A DNA stretch of 64,000 bases from Photobacterium sanguinicancri (GCF_024346675.1 NZ_AP024850.1:1550001-1614000); one strand, 5' to 3'. Shown: positions 36,060 through 45,501, numbered from the stretch's first letter. Notes: generated by a model not told the origin, from the sequence alone. Numbers and translations: made by a program.

Positions 36060-37154
36060 ATGAAATTAAAACTATCAGCAGTATTGATCCCAACCCTTTT
36101 ATTAGCGGGCCAAGCGTCTGCAATCACTGTTTATGAAGATGATCAGACTACATTTGATGTAGGTGGTGTATTTGTACTTGATGCATTTCAACCTAAATGG
36201 GGTGATGATGAAATTTTCTCTGCTGGCCGTAGTATTTTAAACTTTGGTTTTGAGCGTCAATTAACCGCAGATACCAGTATTGATGCAAAGCTAGAGTGGG
36301 ACCAATTCCTTAATTCGCCATCATCAGGTAAGTCGAACTTCCGTAATCGCTTAGGTTATGTGACAGTCAAAAATGATGCTTTGGGCAGCCTACGTTTTGG
36401 TAAACAATGGTCTGCGTACCACGATGTAGCGCGCTACATGGATAACATGGTTATCATCGATCCAGATGCGACACCGATTTACTCTGAAGGTACGGATGGT
36501 GGATTTGCTGCGACAGGGCGTGGTGATAACTTGGCGGCATACCGCTACAGCAAAGATGGCTTGAACGTTTCTGCACACTACGGCTTTACCAGTACAGGTG
36601 AAGCGGATTCGGCTGCTACAACTACTGTAAAACGTGACCATAACATTGCAGCATCAACCAGCTATGATTTTGATTTCGGTTTAAGCCTTGGTGCGGCCTA
36701 CCTTGAAAACAAGGTGAGCGTTGATAATACCGTTGGCGTCAATGGCCTGAAAGATGGCGATAAGCAAACAGCGACAACGGTTGGCGGTCAATATGTGCGT
36801 GGCGGTTTGAAAGTGGCGACAGCTTACACCAAGGGTGAAAAAATCCATAAAGCAGGTCTATTAGGTGGTGCTAGTACTGCTGAGTGGGCTGACGCAGATG
36901 CGTTCGATGTGTATGCGCATTACGTATTTGAATCAGGTTTCCGTCCATTTGCTTATGCGTCTAACGTGAACTTTAAAGAAGATGCTCGTGGTATTAGCGG
37001 TGACCGTCAAGTGTACGCGCTAGGCCTTGCTTACTCATTTACGCCAGAAACGATTCTGACGTTTGAAGCGAAGCAAAACAAACTGAATGAATTTAATGCT
37101 GATTCAAGCAAAACAGACAACGGCGGTGGTTTCAACTTCGTCTACTCGTTTTAA
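36060..37154 (+). CDS. Outer-membrane porin, OmpU/OmpC-like
   Basis: A general-diffusion porin of 364 residues. A signal peptide (LSAVLIPTLLLAGQASA) precedes alternating beta strands; RFGKQWSAYHDVARYMDNM near residues 115-133 leads into the L3 constriction-loop region, and the protein ends in the aromatic F (VYSF) used for barrel insertion. Codon use is that of a well-expressed gene compared with the pilin gene before it. It stands alone with a terminator. Solute preference cannot be told; Vibrionaceae porins of this class respond to osmolarity, ToxR or pressure, but no such site is identified here. Confidence 0.92.
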   Translation: MKLKLSAVLIPTLLLAGQASAITVYEDDQTTFDVGGVFVLDAFQPKWGDDEIFSAGRSILNFGFERQLTADTSIDAKLEWDQFLNSPSSGKSNFRNRLGYVTVKNDALGSLRFGKQWSAYHDVARYMDNMVIIDPDATPIYSEGTDGGFAATGRGDNLAAYRYSKDGLNVSAHYGFTSTGEADSAATTTVKRDHNIAASTSYDFDFGLSLGAAYLENKVSVDNTVGVNGLKDGDKQTATTVGGQYVRGGLKVATAYTKGEKIHKAGLLGGASTAEWADADAFDVYAHYVFESGFRPFAYASNVNFKEDARGISGDRQVYALGLAYSFTPETILTFEAKQNKLNEFNADSSKTDNGGGFNFVYSF

Positions 37155-37188
37155 TATTTGCTAAGCACTTTACCTTGAAGTGATGATT

Positions 37189-37219
37189 AAGCCCTCAACG
37201 TTGATGTGAGGGCTTTTTT
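37189..37219 (+). terminator. Terminator after the porin gene
   Basis: A 9-bp perfect stem (aagccctca / tgagggctt) with a 9-nt loop is followed by a T-run and lies 34 bases after the porin stop codon. Confidence 0.88.
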
Positions 37220-37287
37220 GATTGAGTTTGATTCGGTTACGAAAGTAAACTACTCGCTCTTTAATACAAAGTGATAGCTGTTTACCA

Positions 37288-38127
37288 TCAAACGAATGTG
37301 CCATTTTGGTAATCTTCAACGGCTTGATTTATCTCATCCATACTGTTCATCACAAACGGGCCGTAGTGAACAACAGGTTCATCTATCGGTGTACCTGCCA
37401 GTAATAAAACACCACAGTGTCCGTGAGAGGTAATAGCTAAGCTTTCCCCGTTAGATAGCAAGGCTAATTGACCTTGTTGAACAGAAAGGCCATCTACGGT
37501 TATTTCGCCTTGATAGACGTATAACATGGCTTGGAAATCTGGGTTTAGGCATGCTTGGATTTGCACATTATTGTCAGCTTGCCAGTCTGCGACGGTAAGA
37601 GGCACACCAGTTTGCTGTAATGGCCCAGCGAGCGTTTCCCCATGAATAGTGAGATCACCTGCGATGACGCGGATCAGACTATTGTCGCTGAGCTGTTTTT
37701 CAATAATCACATCAGATTGAAAATCGTGATATTGCGGTTCCTGCATTTTTTTAGACGCAGGCAAGTTAATCCAAATTTGAAAACCGTGTAGCTGTTCATT
37801 AGACATCATTGGCATTTCACTGTGTACAATGCCTTTACCTGCAGACATCCACTGCGCGCCGCCATCTCGTAACTCTCCCGTATTACCGAGGTGATCTTTA
37901 TGCTGAAAATGACCGCTGAGCATATAGGTTAACGTTTCAATACCGCGGTGTGGGTGGGGAGGAAAGCCACCAATATAATCATCAGGTGAGAGTGACTTGA
38001 GCTCATCAATCATTAAGAAAGGGCTGAAATGTGGGTTTTCAAAACCATGCACACGCTGGATACGCACACCGTCTCCATCTGATGATGGGTGTGATTTAAG
38101 AATTTGATTAACTGTTCGGTAGGCCAT
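37288..38127 (-). CDS. Pirin-family protein
   Basis: A 279-residue cytoplasmic bicupin. The N-terminal cupin has the pirin signature GGFPPHPHRGIETLTYM near residues 53-69, whose His residues bind a metal ion, and GGAQWMSAGKGIVHSEMP near 88-105. A C-terminal pirin domain follows. Bacterial pirins include quercetin 2,3-dioxygenases (YhhW) and regulators of pyruvate metabolism; which applies here is open. GGGAG lies 5 bases before the ATG. The DnaJ-related gene lies upstream in the same direction, 110 bases away. Confidence 0.92.
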   Translation of the reverse strand: MAYRTVNQILKSHPSSDGDGVRIQRVHGFENPHFSPFLMIDELKSLSPDDYIGGFPPHPHRGIETLTYMLSGHFQHKDHLGNTGELRDGGAQWMSAGKGIVHSEMPMMSNEQLHGFQIWINLPASKKMQEPQYHDFQSDVIIEKQLSDNSLIRVIAGDLTIHGETLAGPLQQTGVPLTVADWQADNNVQIQACLNPDFQAMLYVYQGEITVDGLSVQQGQLALLSNGESLAITSHGHCGVLLLAGTPIDEPVVHYGPFVMNSMDEINQAVEDYQNGTFV

Positions 38128-38237
38128 ATCTACTCCCTCGAGTCGCGATGTAATTCATATTGAGAGTGTAGGTGCAGCACAGGTTGGCGAAAAGAGGGCT
38201 AAGACGAACAGCTTGTTCTAAAAATTTGAATGATTGA

Positions 38238-38855
38238 TCAAGTCGAAGATAATTGTAATCGCTGCCAAGCCTCGCAAATGGCACGAAACTGAGCCGCATC
38301 ACCTGTTGGTCGATCTGGGTGCCAGCGTAGCGCGAGCTTACGCCATTGTTTACGTATTTGCTGCGGTGTGGCGTCGGCAGGTAACTCAAATAAAGCGAGA
38401 TCTTCCGGGCGAGCACGTAATAAGGTGATTTCACTTTCTTGATGACCAATATGATCTTGATAGCGTCGCCAAAAAGAGGAAAGTAACGCTTGAATCGTAT
38501 CACTATCAGCGTTGTAGTTTGCCCAATCTAAATAGTAACTACGGAGTGGGTCATCAGTATCAATCGCGTTATCTGCTGAATTCATATTGGGCATTAAGCA
38601 AATATCCATCGCATGAGCTTGTAGCCATTGCTTAGGGAGTAACATTTCTTGCAGTTGGTAAAGGGCGTTCATCAGCAGGAAGTTACGCTTGAACAGGTCT
38701 TTATCTGCGTCATCATCGAGTTGAGACCAAATACCACGCTGTTTTAATTCTTCTGATAGGGTATGGATCATCCAGCCTTTAGGTTGATGTTTCAAGATAG
38801 ATATCATCGGCCAAATGAGTGGATTGTCATATTCGGAATGCTGTTCAATCTGCAT
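38238..38855 (-). CDS. DnaJ-related protein with C-terminal J domain
   Basis: A 205-residue protein. The N-terminal 130 residues match the DNAJ-related domain of gammaproteobacteria (PLIWPMISILKHQPKGWMIH and NFLLMNALYQLQ). A compact C-terminal J domain follows: LPADATPQQIRKQWRKLALR and the HPD motif (ALRWHPDRP, His near 179), which stimulates Hsp70 ATPase activity. The J domain at the C-terminus rather than the N-terminus sets it apart from DnaJ and CbpA. The specific client or partner is not known. Confidence 0.87.
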   Translation of the reverse strand: MQIEQHSEYDNPLIWPMISILKHQPKGWMIHTLSEELKQRGIWSQLDDDADKDLFKRNFLLMNALYQLQEMLLPKQWLQAHAMDICLMPNMNSADNAIDTDDPLRSYYLDWANYNADSDTIQALLSSFWRRYQDHIGHQESEITLLRARPEDLALFELPADATPQQIRKQWRKLALRWHPDRPTGDAAQFRAICEAWQRLQLSST

Positions 38856-39075
38856 AAACGCTCTTCTTATTAATTATTCTATGTTCTACTTTGCTGGTTA
38901 AAATCACTGATAGCGGCATTATAGATTTTGTAGGTAGAGCAACTCGCTAACTGCAATCTATGCTTGGTTCTAAGTGTTTTTCCTTCGCACTATTCTGCTT
39001 AGTTAATTAGCGGTATTGGTATTACTTTAGCAGAGTTGTGCTTTTCTCTGATAACGATTACTGAAATTTGGCTAC

Positions 39076-39101
39076 AAAAAAGGCCATCAAATGATGGCCT
39101 T
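39076..39101 (-). terminator. Terminator after sdaC
   Basis: A 10-bp stem (aaggccatca / tgatggcctt) with a 2-nt loop lies 21 bases downstream of the sdaC stop codon and is followed by a run of Ts on the minus strand. Confidence 0.85.
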
Positions 39102-39121
39102 AGTATCGGTTGTCTTAAATC

Positions 39122-40417
39122 TTACTGTGCAAGAGAGTAGAAAATTGCAGAGATAGAAACTAGACCAATGATGGTTATAAAGACATTGCTCAGTGCGCCT
39201 GAGTATTTACGCATTGATGGTACTTTGTTGATAGCATACATCGGCATGATGAAAAGAATCATCGCGATGATAGGGCCACCAAGGCTTTCAATCATACCTA
39301 AAATACTTGGGTTGATAGTTGCAACAGCCCATGTAGTCAGTAGCATAAATAGTGCAGTGAAAGTGTTTAGCTTTTTAGGGCCAATTTCTTTATTACGGTC
39401 ACGTGCTAGTTTAACCACTAGGCCATTAAGACCTTCACTTGCGCCTAGGTAGTGACCAAGGAACGATTTAGTAATCGCAATGATAGCAACAACAGGGGCT
39501 ACGTAAGCAATAGTTGGTGCTTCAAAGTGGTTAGATAGGTACGTTAGGATTGAAACGTTCTGCGCTTTAGCTTCTGCAAGGTTTGCAGGCGAAAGGCTCA
39601 GCACACAGCTGAATACGAAGAACATAACTACCACAACCATCATAACGTGTGCACGAATCAGGATGCGTGAACATTGTTTTTCTGCTTGCTCACCGTACTC
39701 TTTTTGTTTCGCAACAGCGAAAGAAGAGATAACAGGAGAGTGGTTGAACGAGAATACCATTACAGGCAGGATTAACCACACAGCCATAAGGATAGTCGTG
39801 AAGCCACCTTCAGCAGGCATTACTTGTTCGAAAATAGCACCGTTCCAGTAAGGAACAAGGTAAAGTGCAAGCATTAGTAGAACAGCAACAAATGGGAATA
39901 CCAGTATGCTCATCGCTTTGATGATCAGTTGCTCACCAAGACGAACAACAGCCATTAGGCCGATGATCAATACAAGCGCAAGAATCGCACGTGCTGGTGG
40001 AACCATACCAAGCTGGTTAACCATGAAGCTTTCAACAGTGTTAGTCAGTGCAACGCTGTATACCAATAGAATTGGGTAGATAGCGAAGAAGTAAAGCAAA
40101 GTGATTACTTTACCCATACCAGCACCAAAGTGTTCTTCAACCACTTCAGTAATATCGGCACCTGGGTTAGAGCTTGAAAGTACAAAGCGTGTCATGCCAC
40201 GGTGCGCGAAGTAGGTCATTGGCAATGCAAGCAAAGTCATAACGATAAGCGGGATTAAACCACCCACACCTGCGTTAATTGGTAAGAAAAGCGTACCAGC
40301 ACCTACAGCAGTACCAAATAGGCCAAGCACCCAAATAGTATCGCTTTTGCTCCAGCCAAGTTTCTCAGAGCTGTTTACAGATGAAGAGTCAACAGTATTG
40401 TTTTTCACAGTGCCCAT
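39122..40417 (-). CDS. sdaC: Serine/proton symporter SdaC
   Basis: Imports L-serine with protons across the inner membrane. From ATG 40417 the product has 431 residues with eleven or so membrane segments. The start is chosen because AAGGAG lies 9 bases before it; the ATG at 40426 would begin directly at the binding site. The match to E. coli SdaC is extensive: GLFGTAVGAGTLFLPINAGV, NPGADITEVVEEHFG, LLYFFAIYPILLVYSVALTN and SILGMIESLGGPIIAMILF. No serine deaminase gene is adjacent, unlike in E. coli, where sdaB follows. About 850 bases without a gene lie upstream. Confidence 0.94.
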   Translation of the reverse strand: MGTVKNNTVDSSSVNSSEKLGWSKSDTIWVLGLFGTAVGAGTLFLPINAGVGGLIPLIVMTLLALPMTYFAHRGMTRFVLSSSNPGADITEVVEEHFGAGMGKVITLLYFFAIYPILLVYSVALTNTVESFMVNQLGMVPPARAILALVLIIGLMAVVRLGEQLIIKAMSILVFPFVAVLLMLALYLVPYWNGAIFEQVMPAEGGFTTILMAVWLILPVMVFSFNHSPVISSFAVAKQKEYGEQAEKQCSRILIRAHVMMVVVVMFFVFSCVLSLSPANLAEAKAQNVSILTYLSNHFEAPTIAYVAPVVAIIAITKSFLGHYLGASEGLNGLVVKLARDRNKEIGPKKLNTFTALFMLLTTWAVATINPSILGMIESLGGPIIAMILFIMPMYAINKVPSMRKYSGALSNVFITIIGLVSISAIFYSLAQ

Positions 40418-40568
40418 TATGGACATCTCCTTTATAGGTATATTGATATAGCCTTCAAAGGGTTTTCGCTAGTGATACTCATAACTGCCCAATTGATGAG
40501 TTGGACTAGAAAAAGTAATGCATCCATGTTTCGTCGAGGACGAATGATAACAAGCAGTGAACATTGCC

Positions 40569-40586
40569 GTGCAGTACGTACTGTAC
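40569..40586. promoter_or_regulatory. Palindrome upstream of sdaC
   Basis: An 18-base symmetrical site (gtgcagtacgtactgtac) contains a perfect 12-base core, cagtacgtactg. It lies about 150 bases upstream of the sdaC start and has the shape of a homodimer binding site. No known consensus is assigned. Confidence 0.4.
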
Positions 40587-40842
40587 AGACAAGAGAGAAG
40601 CAGATGGGTGATATTGCATAACGAGCGTGAATTAAGATAATTCACAAAGCTAAACAAGCGACGGTTCCTAGGTCTAACGAGCGTATCCATACGGCCAAAA
40701 AAACTGCTAATGCCAATGTGTGCGTGTATCTCTAATTAAAACCTTATAAATACTAATGAAACCCTGATGACGGGAAGGAGTATAGGGGATTAGCTGTGTT
40801 ACAACTATTGATTTCTGACAAGTTCTGTATCGTTTGAATAAA

Positions 40843-40871
40843 AAATATCAATTGTATAACAAATGATATTT
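40843..40871. promoter_or_regulatory. Long inverted repeat upstream of sdaC
   Basis: Two 12-base arms (aaatatcaattg / caaatgatattt) match at 11 of 12 positions with a 5-base spacer. The AT-rich arms and lack of a T-run favour an operator rather than a terminator. Confidence 0.4.
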
Positions 40872-41210
40872 GCTCGTCTGGTTTATATTTGGTCGATAAG
40901 TTTGGAATTTATTCTTTTTGAGTGAGTTTATGACAATGAATAAAAAAATATGAAATGTGTTTTTTATTTAAAGTGCACTGAAATCGATATTGATACGCTT
41001 AGGTTACTCAGTTTTCACCGAGGTGTAACTTGGATCAATCTCGTTGAATTGACCAAAAAACAGGCAGGTTGCAAATGATAAATTGTGGTAATGAATAGGG
41101 GGATATGACAACTTTACTGCAGATTAAAATGGCTAATCGTTAAAATTATCCAGTGGCTGCTTATTCTTTTAGCAATGGAATGTATTTTTTGGAAGCTTGC
41201 TTTGCCGAAT

Positions 41211-41240
41211 AAAAAAACGCGCAGGCTTTTAGGCCTGCGC
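41211..41240 (-). terminator. Terminator after yajQ
   Basis: A perfect 8-bp stem (gcgcaggc / gcctgcgc) with a 6-nt loop is followed on the minus strand by seven Ts and lies 29 bases past the yajQ stop. Confidence 0.9.
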
Positions 41241-41269
41241 ATTTTTAACGTATGAATCTATTTCAGCTT

Positions 41270-41752
41270 TTAGTCGCGGAAATTATCAAACTGTAGTGGT
41301 TGGCCTAGCTCTTCAGCTCGAATGGCTGCCATTGCTGCCTGAAGATCATCGCGTTTTTTACCAGTAACACGTACTTTATCGCCTTGGATAGATGCTTGAA
41401 CTTTTAGTTTGGCATCTTTGATCAACTTAACTACTTTCTTCGAGATAGTTTGATCAACACCTTGCTTGAATTCAACAACACAAGAGAACGATTTACCAGT
41501 ACGCGTTGTTGCTTGCTGATCCATTGACTGTGCATCAACATAACGCTTGGCAAGGTTACTACGTAGAATGCTGACCAACTGGCTAAGTTGGAAGTCAGAT
41601 TCAGTGGTGATTTTAACCGCCTCTTTTTCTAGTTTGATACTTGCGTCTACACCACGGAAATCAAAACGAGTTTCAACTTCGCGCGCTGAGTTATCGACAG
41701 CATTTCTTACTTCTACTAGATCAACTTCAGAAATAATATCAAAAGATGGCAT
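41270..41752 (-). CDS. yajQ: YajQ-family nucleotide-binding protein
   Basis: A 160-residue cytoplasmic protein with two ferredoxin-like halves. It starts [20 protein letters not shown] and shows [39 protein letters not shown] and [20 protein letters not shown], all typical of YajQ. Members bind nucleotides or RNA, and in some species cyclic-di-GMP, and influence transcription. It has its own terminator and lies 60 bases downstream of the DAHP synthase gene's end... in the opposite reading order: it is downstream of aroH's position on the chromosome and shares its minus-strand direction. Confidence 0.96.
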   Translation of the reverse strand: MPSFDIISEVDLVEVRNAVDNSAREVETRFDFRGVDASIKLEKEAVKITTESDFQLSQLVSILRSNLAKRYVDAQSMDQQATTRTGKSFSCVVEFKQGVDQTISKKVVKLIKDAKLKVQASIQGDKVRVTGKKRDDLQAAMAAIRAEELGQPLQFDNFRD

Positions 41753-41812
41753 GTGTATAATCCTAATCTTATTTAGTTAACTAAAAGGGACTCGCCCTTA
41801 ATTTTAATACTT

Positions 41813-42865
41813 TTACTTATGTTTTACTGCGTCTGCAAGCATATCAAGCATTGTTGTTGTGTCTTCCCAACTGATGCATGGATCAGTAATCGACTGACCG
41901 TATGTGAGCTCATCTAGTTTGCAAGAGTTAACCGCTTGGTTACCTTCAACAATAAAACTTTCCGCCATAATACCAGCGATAGATGTGCTGCCATTACGAA
42001 TTTGTGTACAAATGTCTTCGGCGACATTGAGTTGGAGGCGGTGTTGTTTCTGGCAATTGCCATGGCTGAAATCAACCACTAATCGTGGCGGTAACTCGAA
42101 GCTTTCAAGCGTTTGACATGATTGTGCGATATCAGAGGCTTTATAGTTCGGCTCGTTACCACCGCGTAGAATAATATGACCGTGTGGATTGCCTGATGTG
42201 CGGTAGATAGTCATTTGACCATCTTTTGCTGGCGAGCAGAAAATATGAGACTCACGTGTTGCGCGAATCGCATCAACCGCAATTTTGATGTTGCCATCAG
42301 TGCCGTTCTTAAAACCGACAGGGCAAGAAAGGGCAGATGCCATTTCACGATGGATTTGAGATTCTGTGGTTCGTGCACCAATGGCACCCCAAGAGATAAG
42401 ATCTGCCAAATATTGGCCAGTGATCATATCAAGGAATTCTGTTGCCGTTGCAAGGCCAAGCTTATTGATATCAACAAGCAGTTTGCGGGCTTTATAGAGG
42501 CCAGTGACTAAATCAAGGCTGCCATCTAAATGGGGATCAGAGACTAAGCCTTTCCAACCTACAACAGTACGTGGTTTTTCAAAGTACGTACGCATCACAA
42601 TACAAAGTTCATCTCTATATTGGTCTTGAAGATCTGCCAGGCGTTGAGCATAGTCCATTGCAGCCTCGGTATCATGCACCGAACATGGACCAACAATAAC
42701 CAAAAGACGAGAATCTTTACCTGTGAGGATATCTTCAACTTGTCGACGACATTGAGCAACGTGCTCAGCAATATCATCCGTAATTGGGTAGGCCGCTTCA
42801 ACTTCAGCAGGAGCGGGCATAGCTCCTAAGCTAACGGTGCGGAGTTCATCGGTTTTCATTGGCAT
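41813..42865 (-). CDS. aroH: 3-deoxy-7-phosphoheptulonate (DAHP) synthase, AroH-type
   Basis: Condenses PEP and erythrose 4-phosphate to DAHP, the first step of aromatic amino acid synthesis. The 350-residue product carries VIVGPCSVHD near 57, MRTYFEKPRTVVGWKGL near 91, SWGAIGARTTESQIHREMAS near 158, and VVDFSHGNCQKQHR. Residues such as the QIHREMASALSC and GQMTIYRTSGNP stretches follow E. coli AroH (tryptophan-sensitive) more closely than AroG or AroF; the effector here is inferred from that. AAGGTAGG precedes ATG 42865; ATG 42859 is an alternative. It is divergent from a PEP-synthase-like gene, which may matter because PEP is its substrate. Confidence 0.92.
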   Translation of the reverse strand: MPMKTDELRTVSLGAMPAPAEVEAAYPITDDIAEHVAQCRRQVEDILTGKDSRLLVIVGPCSVHDTEAAMDYAQRLADLQDQYRDELCIVMRTYFEKPRTVVGWKGLVSDPHLDGSLDLVTGLYKARKLLVDINKLGLATATEFLDMITGQYLADLISWGAIGARTTESQIHREMASALSCPVGFKNGTDGNIKIAVDAIRATRESHIFCSPAKDGQMTIYRTSGNPHGHIILRGGNEPNYKASDIAQSCQTLESFELPPRLVVDFSHGNCQKQHRLQLNVAEDICTQIRNGSTSIAGIMAESFIVEGNQAVNSCKLDELTYGQSITDPCISWEDTTTMLDMLADAVKHK

Positions 42866-43159
42866 AATACGTGCGCCTACCTTGGTATCTCTTAAATTAA
42901 CGACGCGTTAAGATAGCCCAAAAGCCAACAGGAATAAACCAAACATGTGATATGTCATAGGTTTTTCCATAAAAATGCATCGGTTTGTTACGAATCGACA
43001 ACGCATTGCTAACTAAACGTTATTGAGCTATCTCACTATAGAATAGATAAGGTAAATAAAACCTTTCAATATTTCTTGATAAAAGAAGCCTTATGCGGCA
43101 TGTTGCCAATGTGTTTATTTTGTTTTCGTCATGGAAGATAGGAGTGAAATTAGAGCCTT

Positions 43160-44050
43160 ATGACTAACCCTGCTCAGTCTGTTATTGCTACCTCGGTAGT
43201 GTTTACTCAAGCCAGTCAACTCGATCAATCTGATACCATAGGCTTGTTCTCACTGGATGATATTGTAAAGCAACATTACTCATTTCATCCGTATGCTTAT
43301 GCTTTAACATCGTCTCTGACGCAAGAAGACCAAGCATCGATCGTTGCAGCGTGCGGTGATCTTCCTCCTGCGGAATATTACGTCACTGAGCTGACGAATA
43401 TATTGTTACAAGCTGCTAAACATCAAAATGGTCAGCCATTACGGGTTGCACTTTCTGGTGTCGAATCATCATCACGCCTTAATCGTGTAGGTTGCGAATT
43501 AGAACCAGCAGAAACTAACCCTGCAATGGGCTTACGTGGTGTGTCTCGCTATGCAAATAATGCCCATAGAAAAAGTTTTGCACTGGATTGTGAGGCGATA
43601 AAGCGTGCTCGTTTAGGGAAAGAATGCCAGAACATAGAGTTGGTGATCCCGTTTGTACGCACGTTCAGCGAGGCGGCAACCATTATTGATTTACTGGCAG
43701 AGCAGGGCTTATGCCGTGGTGCCCAAGGGCTAAAAGTGCATATCCTGGCCGAGCTGCCTGCTAATGCTCTATTAGCCGAAACGTTTTTGCAGTATTTTGA
43801 TGGCATGGTGGTGGATATTGATGTGTTGGCGCAATTCACCTTGGCATTAGATCCAGAACATGAAGCGTTAACGTATTTGTACGATGAGCAAAACGAAGCG
43901 GTACTGACGTTACTGCGTCAAGCTTTGAAAGCCGCTAAAAAAGCGGGTAAGCCATGTGAATTAATTAGTCGCCATCTTGATGATTCACCAAAGTTGGTTC
44001 GTTGGCTACACGAGCAAGACATAGCAACCGTCATCAAAGCAAAAGCGTAG
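43160..44050 (+). CDS. Stand-alone PEP-synthase-like C-terminal domain, probable pseudoenzyme
   Basis: A 296-residue protein resembling only the C-terminal PEP-binding TIM-barrel of phosphoenolpyruvate synthase (PpsA, about 790 residues). Shared parts are NPAMGLRGVSRY (from residue 120), FALDCEAIKRAR, LVIPFVRTFSEA (about 162), RGAQGLKVHILAELPANALLA (about 186 on, in two pieces) and FLQYFDGM. The N-terminal ATP-grasp and phosphohistidine domains are absent. Where PpsA has a Ser-Asn-Asp-Leu-Thr-Gln segment, this protein has DIDVLAQF, and where PpsA has the catalytic Cys-Gly-Gln, it has PCELISRHLDDSP. Catalysis of the PpsA reaction is therefore unlikely. It is intact and divergent from aroH, with its own terminator, so it looks like a maintained gene rather than debris. 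Confidence 0.83.
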   Translation: MTNPAQSVIATSVVFTQASQLDQSDTIGLFSLDDIVKQHYSFHPYAYALTSSLTQEDQASIVAACGDLPPAEYYVTELTNILLQAAKHQNGQPLRVALSGVESSSRLNRVGCELEPAETNPAMGLRGVSRYANNAHRKSFALDCEAIKRARLGKECQNIELVIPFVRTFSEAATIIDLLAEQGLCRGAQGLKVHILAELPANALLAETFLQYFDGMVVDIDVLAQFTLALDPEHEALTYLYDEQNEAVLTLLRQALKAAKKAGKPCELISRHLDDSPKLVRWLHEQDIATVIKAKA

Positions 44051-44078
44051 CGTAAACGTTAATATTAAAACGACATTG

Positions 44079-44112
44079 AAGCGACCAAGGTAACCTTGGT
44101 CGCTTTTTTTCT
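44079..44112 (+). terminator. Terminator after the PEP-synthase-like gene
   Basis: A perfect 12-bp stem (aagcgaccaagg / ccttggtcgctt) with a 3-nt loop runs into a T-tract 28 bases after the stop codon. Confidence 0.92.
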
Positions 44113-44225
44113 TCTTGTTATTCGTCACAGTAAGCTATGTTGGATCAGCCTTGTTATGCCAATTCAGCTAAGGAACGGATTGTTATCTGCGCAAGAGCCT
44201 GAGCCCTGACTTACCCTAATTGGTA

Positions 44226-45284
44226 TTAACGCAATAATAGATGACGTAAAGGTGTTCTCTCAATACCACGGGTAATAAGTAAAGATAGAAAGAACACAAG
44301 CGGCACAATCATAATATCTAACCAAATACTTTCAATGCTTAGCATAGTCGCAATGTTGAATACATAAATAATAATCAGTAAGTGGATAAGGTAAACGCCA
44401 AGTACATCTTTACTTGTATGCAAAATCGAATTTCTAATTACAGTCCTTTTTCCACCGAAATTGGGCTTTTTTAATAACATCATAAATAATCCCACCGCCC
44501 AAATAGGTGTGCCAATTAAAAAGTCATGGGTATTAAATGGCATATCATAATGTAATAAATAACGCGCTTCAGTGAAGTGCATAGCCATACCAAGTGCAGC
44601 CATCAGCATTGCAATATTAAACTCACAGCGCCAATTTACACGACGTATTTCAAAGCCGATTGCGACCAGTAAGCAGCTAAAGAATGGACCATTACGAGTG
44701 AATATTGGGGCTTCTAGTCCGAAGATTGGCTGGTAACTACCAGCAGCTAAACCATACATGTATAAGATGATAGCTATTGGTAATAACAGTGCTACTTTTT
44801 GATACTGATTTAAGACGGCAATTATTGCTGTTGCACAAATTAATGCTGGAACATACCAAAGGTGAACTAGTCCACCTTCAAAAAGGGTGTTCAAAGGCGT
44901 GCTCAATAAAAATTGCCAATAACCCTCACGCTCAGCAAGATAACCTTGTTCAAGCAGTAGTGTTAAGTTGTAAGGTGCAAGTAGGTAAATAATACTCCAA
45001 AAAAACCACACTTTTAAAAGAGGTAAGCTATAGCGTTTGAGTGTCTGCAGCGGGGCGCTGATGAGTTTAGGTGCAATGAAATAACCCGCTAATAAAAAGA
45101 AGAGGGGGACTGCAAAGCGGCCCGCTTGATTTAATACTAATGAGAGCCAAGGTTCGCCATTAAAAAGCGGGGTTGTTGAAAAGGGTTTTGCATGAATAGT
45201 AATAATCGCGATGAGCGCAATTATTCGCCCCCATTCTAAACTCATTATCTTGGTTGAAACAGTCGGTTGGCTTATCGTTTTCAT
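44226..45284 (-). CDS. Acyltransferase 3 family membrane protein
   Basis: An inner-membrane protein of 352 residues from ATG 45284 (MKTISQP; an ATG at 45296 adds four). About ten membrane segments are visible. The N-terminal part has the acyltransferase-3 pattern, SLEWGRIIALIAIITIHAKP with the catalytic-type His, then QAGRFAVPLFFLLAGYF. Such proteins (OafA, WecH) move acetyl or other acyl groups to surface sugars. No polysaccharide genes adjoin it, so the acceptor is unknown. It stands alone. Confidence 0.88.
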   Translation of the reverse strand: MKTISQPTVSTKIMSLEWGRIIALIAIITIHAKPFSTTPLFNGEPWLSLVLNQAGRFAVPLFFLLAGYFIAPKLISAPLQTLKRYSLPLLKVWFFWSIIYLLAPYNLTLLLEQGYLAEREGYWQFLLSTPLNTLFEGGLVHLWYVPALICATAIIAVLNQYQKVALLLPIAIILYMYGLAAGSYQPIFGLEAPIFTRNGPFFSCLLVAIGFEIRRVNWRCEFNIAMLMAALGMAMHFTEARYLLHYDMPFNTHDFLIGTPIWAVGLFMMLLKKPNFGGKRTVIRNSILHTSKDVLGVYLIHLLIIIYVFNIATMLSIESIWLDIMIVPLVFFLSLLITRGIERTPLRHLLLR

Positions 45285-45501
45285 GAAGTAATGCAATTAA
45301 AACTGAATTAAAGTAGGGCTGTCAGTATCCTGAATCCGCTTTAAATTACTAGTTTTATAAAACGCAAAATTGATTGAAATGACGAGATAACGAAGATGAT
45401 GTGTCGAGTTGTGAGTGAAGTCGATTTTTCGCACAGCAGCATAATGTTAGTAAGGTCATATTATGCTGCGTTCAGTGGGGTCGATTAATTCGATTCGTCG
45501 A

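Larger units (their letters stand above)
40418..41210. other. Long non-coding region upstream of sdaC
   Basis: About 790 bases lie between sdaC and the yajQ terminator, both read on the minus strand. No convincing gene is seen. Two symmetrical sites stand out: 40569-40586 and 40843-40871, described separately. The length and these sites suggest regulated transcription of sdaC. Confidence 0.5.

Noticed and set aside
40469..40690. Minus-strand open frame of 73 codons upstream of sdaC
   Set aside because: Its product is Cys/Ser/His-rich without a domain or binding site and overlaps the palindromic leader; it looks like chance.
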